Assembly: GCA_030626465.1 (NCBI GenBank) | Contig: DAOUOU010000001.1 | Location: forward strand, 1-43,128 | Direction of reading: 5' to 3' | From: Bacteroidales bacterium | GTDB lineage: Bacteria > Bacteroidota > Bacteroidia > Bacteroidales > UBA10428 | DNA: 43,128 bases | In this document: positions 41,711 through 43,128 of the stretch, piece after piece | How positions within the stretch are numbered: position 1 is the stretch's first letter | Layout: each line of letters starts with the position of its first letter | Notes under the pieces: generated by a model | Told to the model about the DNA's origin: nothing | Database searches by the model: none | The model's input: the letters and a program-made list of their open reading frames with translations, nothing else | Program-made: the position numbers and the translations under genes

Positions 41711-42181
41711 ATGTATAGTCATCTCTTAAGGCCGTACGCGATTGTACTGTTGTTATTGCTTTGTAACTGCCATGTCAATGAACTATACGATCAAGTATAT
41801 ACGTTTACTCATGATAGATGGGAGGATGATCAGATCATCGATTTTGAATTTCCTGTTTCCGACACTGCCAAAGCTTATGATCTGTTTCTTCAAATAAGAA
41901 ATTCAGGATCCTATTCCTTCAGTAATGTGTGGTTGTTTGTCGAAACATATGCACCAAACGGAAGCTCATTAAGAGATACGGTTGAAATCATCCTTACTGA
42001 TAATGCAGGGTGCTGGTTAGGAAAGGGAATCGGAAATGTGAATGAAATGCAGGTTTCCTTCAAACAAAATGTCTACTTTTTGCACAGAGGTATATATAAA
42101 GTAACAATTCAGCATGCTATGCGTGACTCTACACTACTGGGCATACTTGATATAGGATTACGATTACAATATCATAAATAA
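41711..42181 (+). CDS. gldH: Gliding-motility-type lipoprotein GldH
   Basis: The 156-residue protein begins at ATG 41711 with MYSHLLRPYAIVLLLLLCNC, a signal peptide with Cys18 or Cys20 as lipidation site. The frame is open further upstream (41636) but that overlaps ricT and hides the signal. Family blocks include VYTFTHDRWEDDQIIDFEFPV (core FTHDRWEDD), NVWLFVETYAPNGS and GKGIGNVNEMQVSFKQNVYFLHRGIYKVTIQHAMR (core GIGNVNE and GIYKVTIQHAMR). GldH is required for gliding in Flavobacterium but is also kept in non-gliding Bacteroidales, so motility is not implied. It is one base after ricT. Confidence 0.88.
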   Translation: MYSHLLRPYAIVLLLLLCNCHVNELYDQVYTFTHDRWEDDQIIDFEFPVSDTAKAYDLFLQIRNSGSYSFSNVWLFVETYAPNGSSLRDTVEIILTDNAGCWLGKGIGNVNEMQVSFKQNVYFLHRGIYKVTIQHAMRDSTLLGILDIGLRLQYHK

Positions 42182-42191
42182 TTTTCCTCCC

Positions 42192-42893
42192 GTGTCGAAA
42201 GGGAAACTTGAAAAATTTTCCGAAATGCATACTTTTCCGAACGTAATTCAACCTTCGTTCAGAGAAGTATTCCAAAAAGATTTCAGATTGAAAGATAAAT
42301 GGAATAGGGTTTTCTTTAACAAAGATTATCCTATAACTCTTGAATTGGGTTGCGGTAAAGGAGAATATTCGGTTGAGCTTGCACGTATGTTTCCCGATAG
42401 AAATTTTCTTGGTATTGATATTAAAGGTGCAAGATTATGGAAAGGAGCCAAGGCAGCTTTGCAAGATAATATTCAAAATGTAGGATTTATTCGTACAAGG
42501 ATTGATTTTATAGATTCGTTTTTTGCTGAAAATGAAGTGAATGAAATATGGTTGACCTTTCCTGATCCTCAGTTGAAAAAACCCAGGAAACGACTTACTT
42601 CAAGCCGGTTCCTGAATATGTATAAAAAATTTCTTAAAACTGATGGTTGCATACATTTAAAAACTGATGATCCTGAATTGTATGCCTATACGCTCTCAGT
42701 TGCAAGACAAAATAACCTTAAAGTAGAATTTGCAACTGATAATCTTTATGCACTAAATTTTTCAGATCAGGTCTTATCGATCAAAACCTACTATGAAAAA
42801 ATATGGATTGAAACAGGATTTAACATACATTATATGCGTTTTAAACTTTCAGGTAATCATGTCATCGAAGAACCAGCAGAGTCAGGAGCATAA
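42192..42893 (+). CDS. trmB: tRNA (guanine-N7-)-methyltransferase
   Basis: TrmB methylates G46 of tRNA using S-adenosylmethionine. The 233-residue protein starts at GTG 42192 (VSKGKLEKFSEMHTFPNVIQP), which is where family similarity begins; there is no suitable ATG upstream. The SAM-binding motif is LELGCGKGEYSVELA (about 50-64), then NFLGIDIKGARLWKGAK (core FLGIDIKGAR) and the TrmB-specific FPDPQLKKPRKRLTSSRFL (core FPDPQLKKPRKRLT). It lies 10 bases after gldH and its end overlaps the following gene by 35 bases. Confidence 0.94.
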   Translation: MSKGKLEKFSEMHTFPNVIQPSFREVFQKDFRLKDKWNRVFFNKDYPITLELGCGKGEYSVELARMFPDRNFLGIDIKGARLWKGAKAALQDNIQNVGFIRTRIDFIDSFFAENEVNEIWLTFPDPQLKKPRKRLTSSRFLNMYKKFLKTDGCIHLKTDDPELYAYTLSVARQNNLKVEFATDNLYALNFSDQVLSIKTYYEKIWIETGFNIHYMRFKLSGNHVIEEPAESGA

Positions 42894-43128
42894 AGACAAT
42901 TTCTTTGAGCTTGTATACCGGGTTACCAGGACAATTCCAGATGGAAGAGTCACTACCTATGGAGCTATTGCACGCTGTATAGGTTCACCAGGAGCATCAC
43001 GGATGGTAGGCTGGGCCCTGAATCACTGTCATACAAACAAAGAATTTATTCCTGCACACAGGGTAGTAAATCGAAACGGAGTATTAACGGGTAAACATCA
43101 CTTCCGTCACCCGGAACTTATGCAAGAA
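42859..43128 (+). CDS. Alkyltransferase-like (ATL) protein, 3' end cut by window edge
   Basis: An open frame from ATG 42859 (MSSKNQQSQEHKDNFFELVYRV) continues to the right edge without a stop; 90 residues are visible. It has the MGMT/Ogt DNA-binding domain features: IPDGRVTTYGAIA (26-38), ASRMVGWALNHCH (46-58; Arg48 the arginine finger, Asn55-His56 the base-flipping turn) and PAHRVVNRNG (65-74). Methyltransferases have PCHRV, with the acceptor Cys; here it is Ala66. This marks a member of the non-enzymatic ATL group (YbaZ/Atl1), which bind O6-alkylguanine and hand it to nucleotide excision repair. It overlaps the trmB 3' end by 35 bases in another frame. Confidence 0.88.
   Translation, partial: MSSKNQQSQEHKDNFFELVYRVTRTIPDGRVTTYGAIARCIGSPGASRMVGWALNHCHTNKEFIPAHRVVNRNGVLTGKHHFRHPELMQE

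Noticed and set aside
1..43128. Search for mobile elements, defence systems, tRNA and rRNA genes
   Set aside because: I saw no transposase, integrase, toxin-antitoxin pair, restriction gene, tRNA cloverleaf or rRNA segment. The genes look like vertically inherited core functions with uniform base composition.

Overview
The window is an ordinary, gene-dense chromosomal segment of a low-GC member of the phylum Bacteroidota, probably a Bacteroidales relative. The evidence is the type IX secretion (T9SS) core porP-gldKLMN and a gldH, the Bacteroidota families DUF4834, DUF4270 and DUF5723, an HU/SPOR fusion protein, a stand-alone rfaE2, and several upstream regions with the Bacteroidota -7 promoter motif TAnnTTTG. 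I see no rRNA, tRNA, CRISPR array, insertion sequence, prophage or plasmid genes. Species cannot be named from what is visible.

Layout. 1-3552 (+): an uncharacterised envelope cluster with a truncated beta-propeller protein, a lipoprotein, a DUF5723 predicted outer-membrane protein and the small membrane protein DUF4834. 3669-5161 (-): MlaF/MlaE-type lipid ABC transporter. 5314-6408 (+): GDP-mannose synthesis (manC). 6470-16031 (-): a long co-oriented block of topA, an arginase-fold protein that has lost metal ligands, porP, gldK, gldL, gldM and gldN, ending in a clear intrinsic terminator. 16133-18493 (+): class A penicillin-binding protein. 18494-18819: the only gap over 300 bases, filled with short repeats and inverted repeats. 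18820-21980 (-): panC, panD, rfaE2, radA. 22167-26195 (+): a truncated starch-synthase-like protein, a DUF4270 lipoprotein and glmS. 26205-29993 (-): nucleotide-sugar genes (a WbpE-like aminotransferase, a WbpD-like acetyltransferase, galE, rfbB). 30183-31181 (+): HU/SPOR membrane protein, convergent with and overlapping metG (31174-33213, -). 33345-34965 (+): LD-carboxypeptidase, YraN, YjbR-like. 35048-36840 (-): cysteine synthesis (epsC/cysE-type, cysK). 37089-39189 (-): pgk and proC. 39317-43128 (+): holB, ricT, gldH, trmB and an alkyltransferase-like protein cut by the right edge.

Much of the content serves the cell envelope: T9SS assembly, peptidoglycan (PBP1A, LD-carboxypeptidase, glmS precursor supply, SPOR protein), outer-membrane lipid transport and surface-sugar precursors. 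The most unusual points are the arginase-family pseudoenzyme between topA and the T9SS genes, the starch-synthase-like protein lacking its nucleotide-sugar loop and second domain, the HU/SPOR fusion that could link DNA to the cell wall, the uncharacterised propeller-lipoprotein-barrel cluster at the left edge, the structured repeat island at 18.6-18.8 kb, and a terminator-like hairpin in the porP leader. I found no clearly new defence or mobile system.
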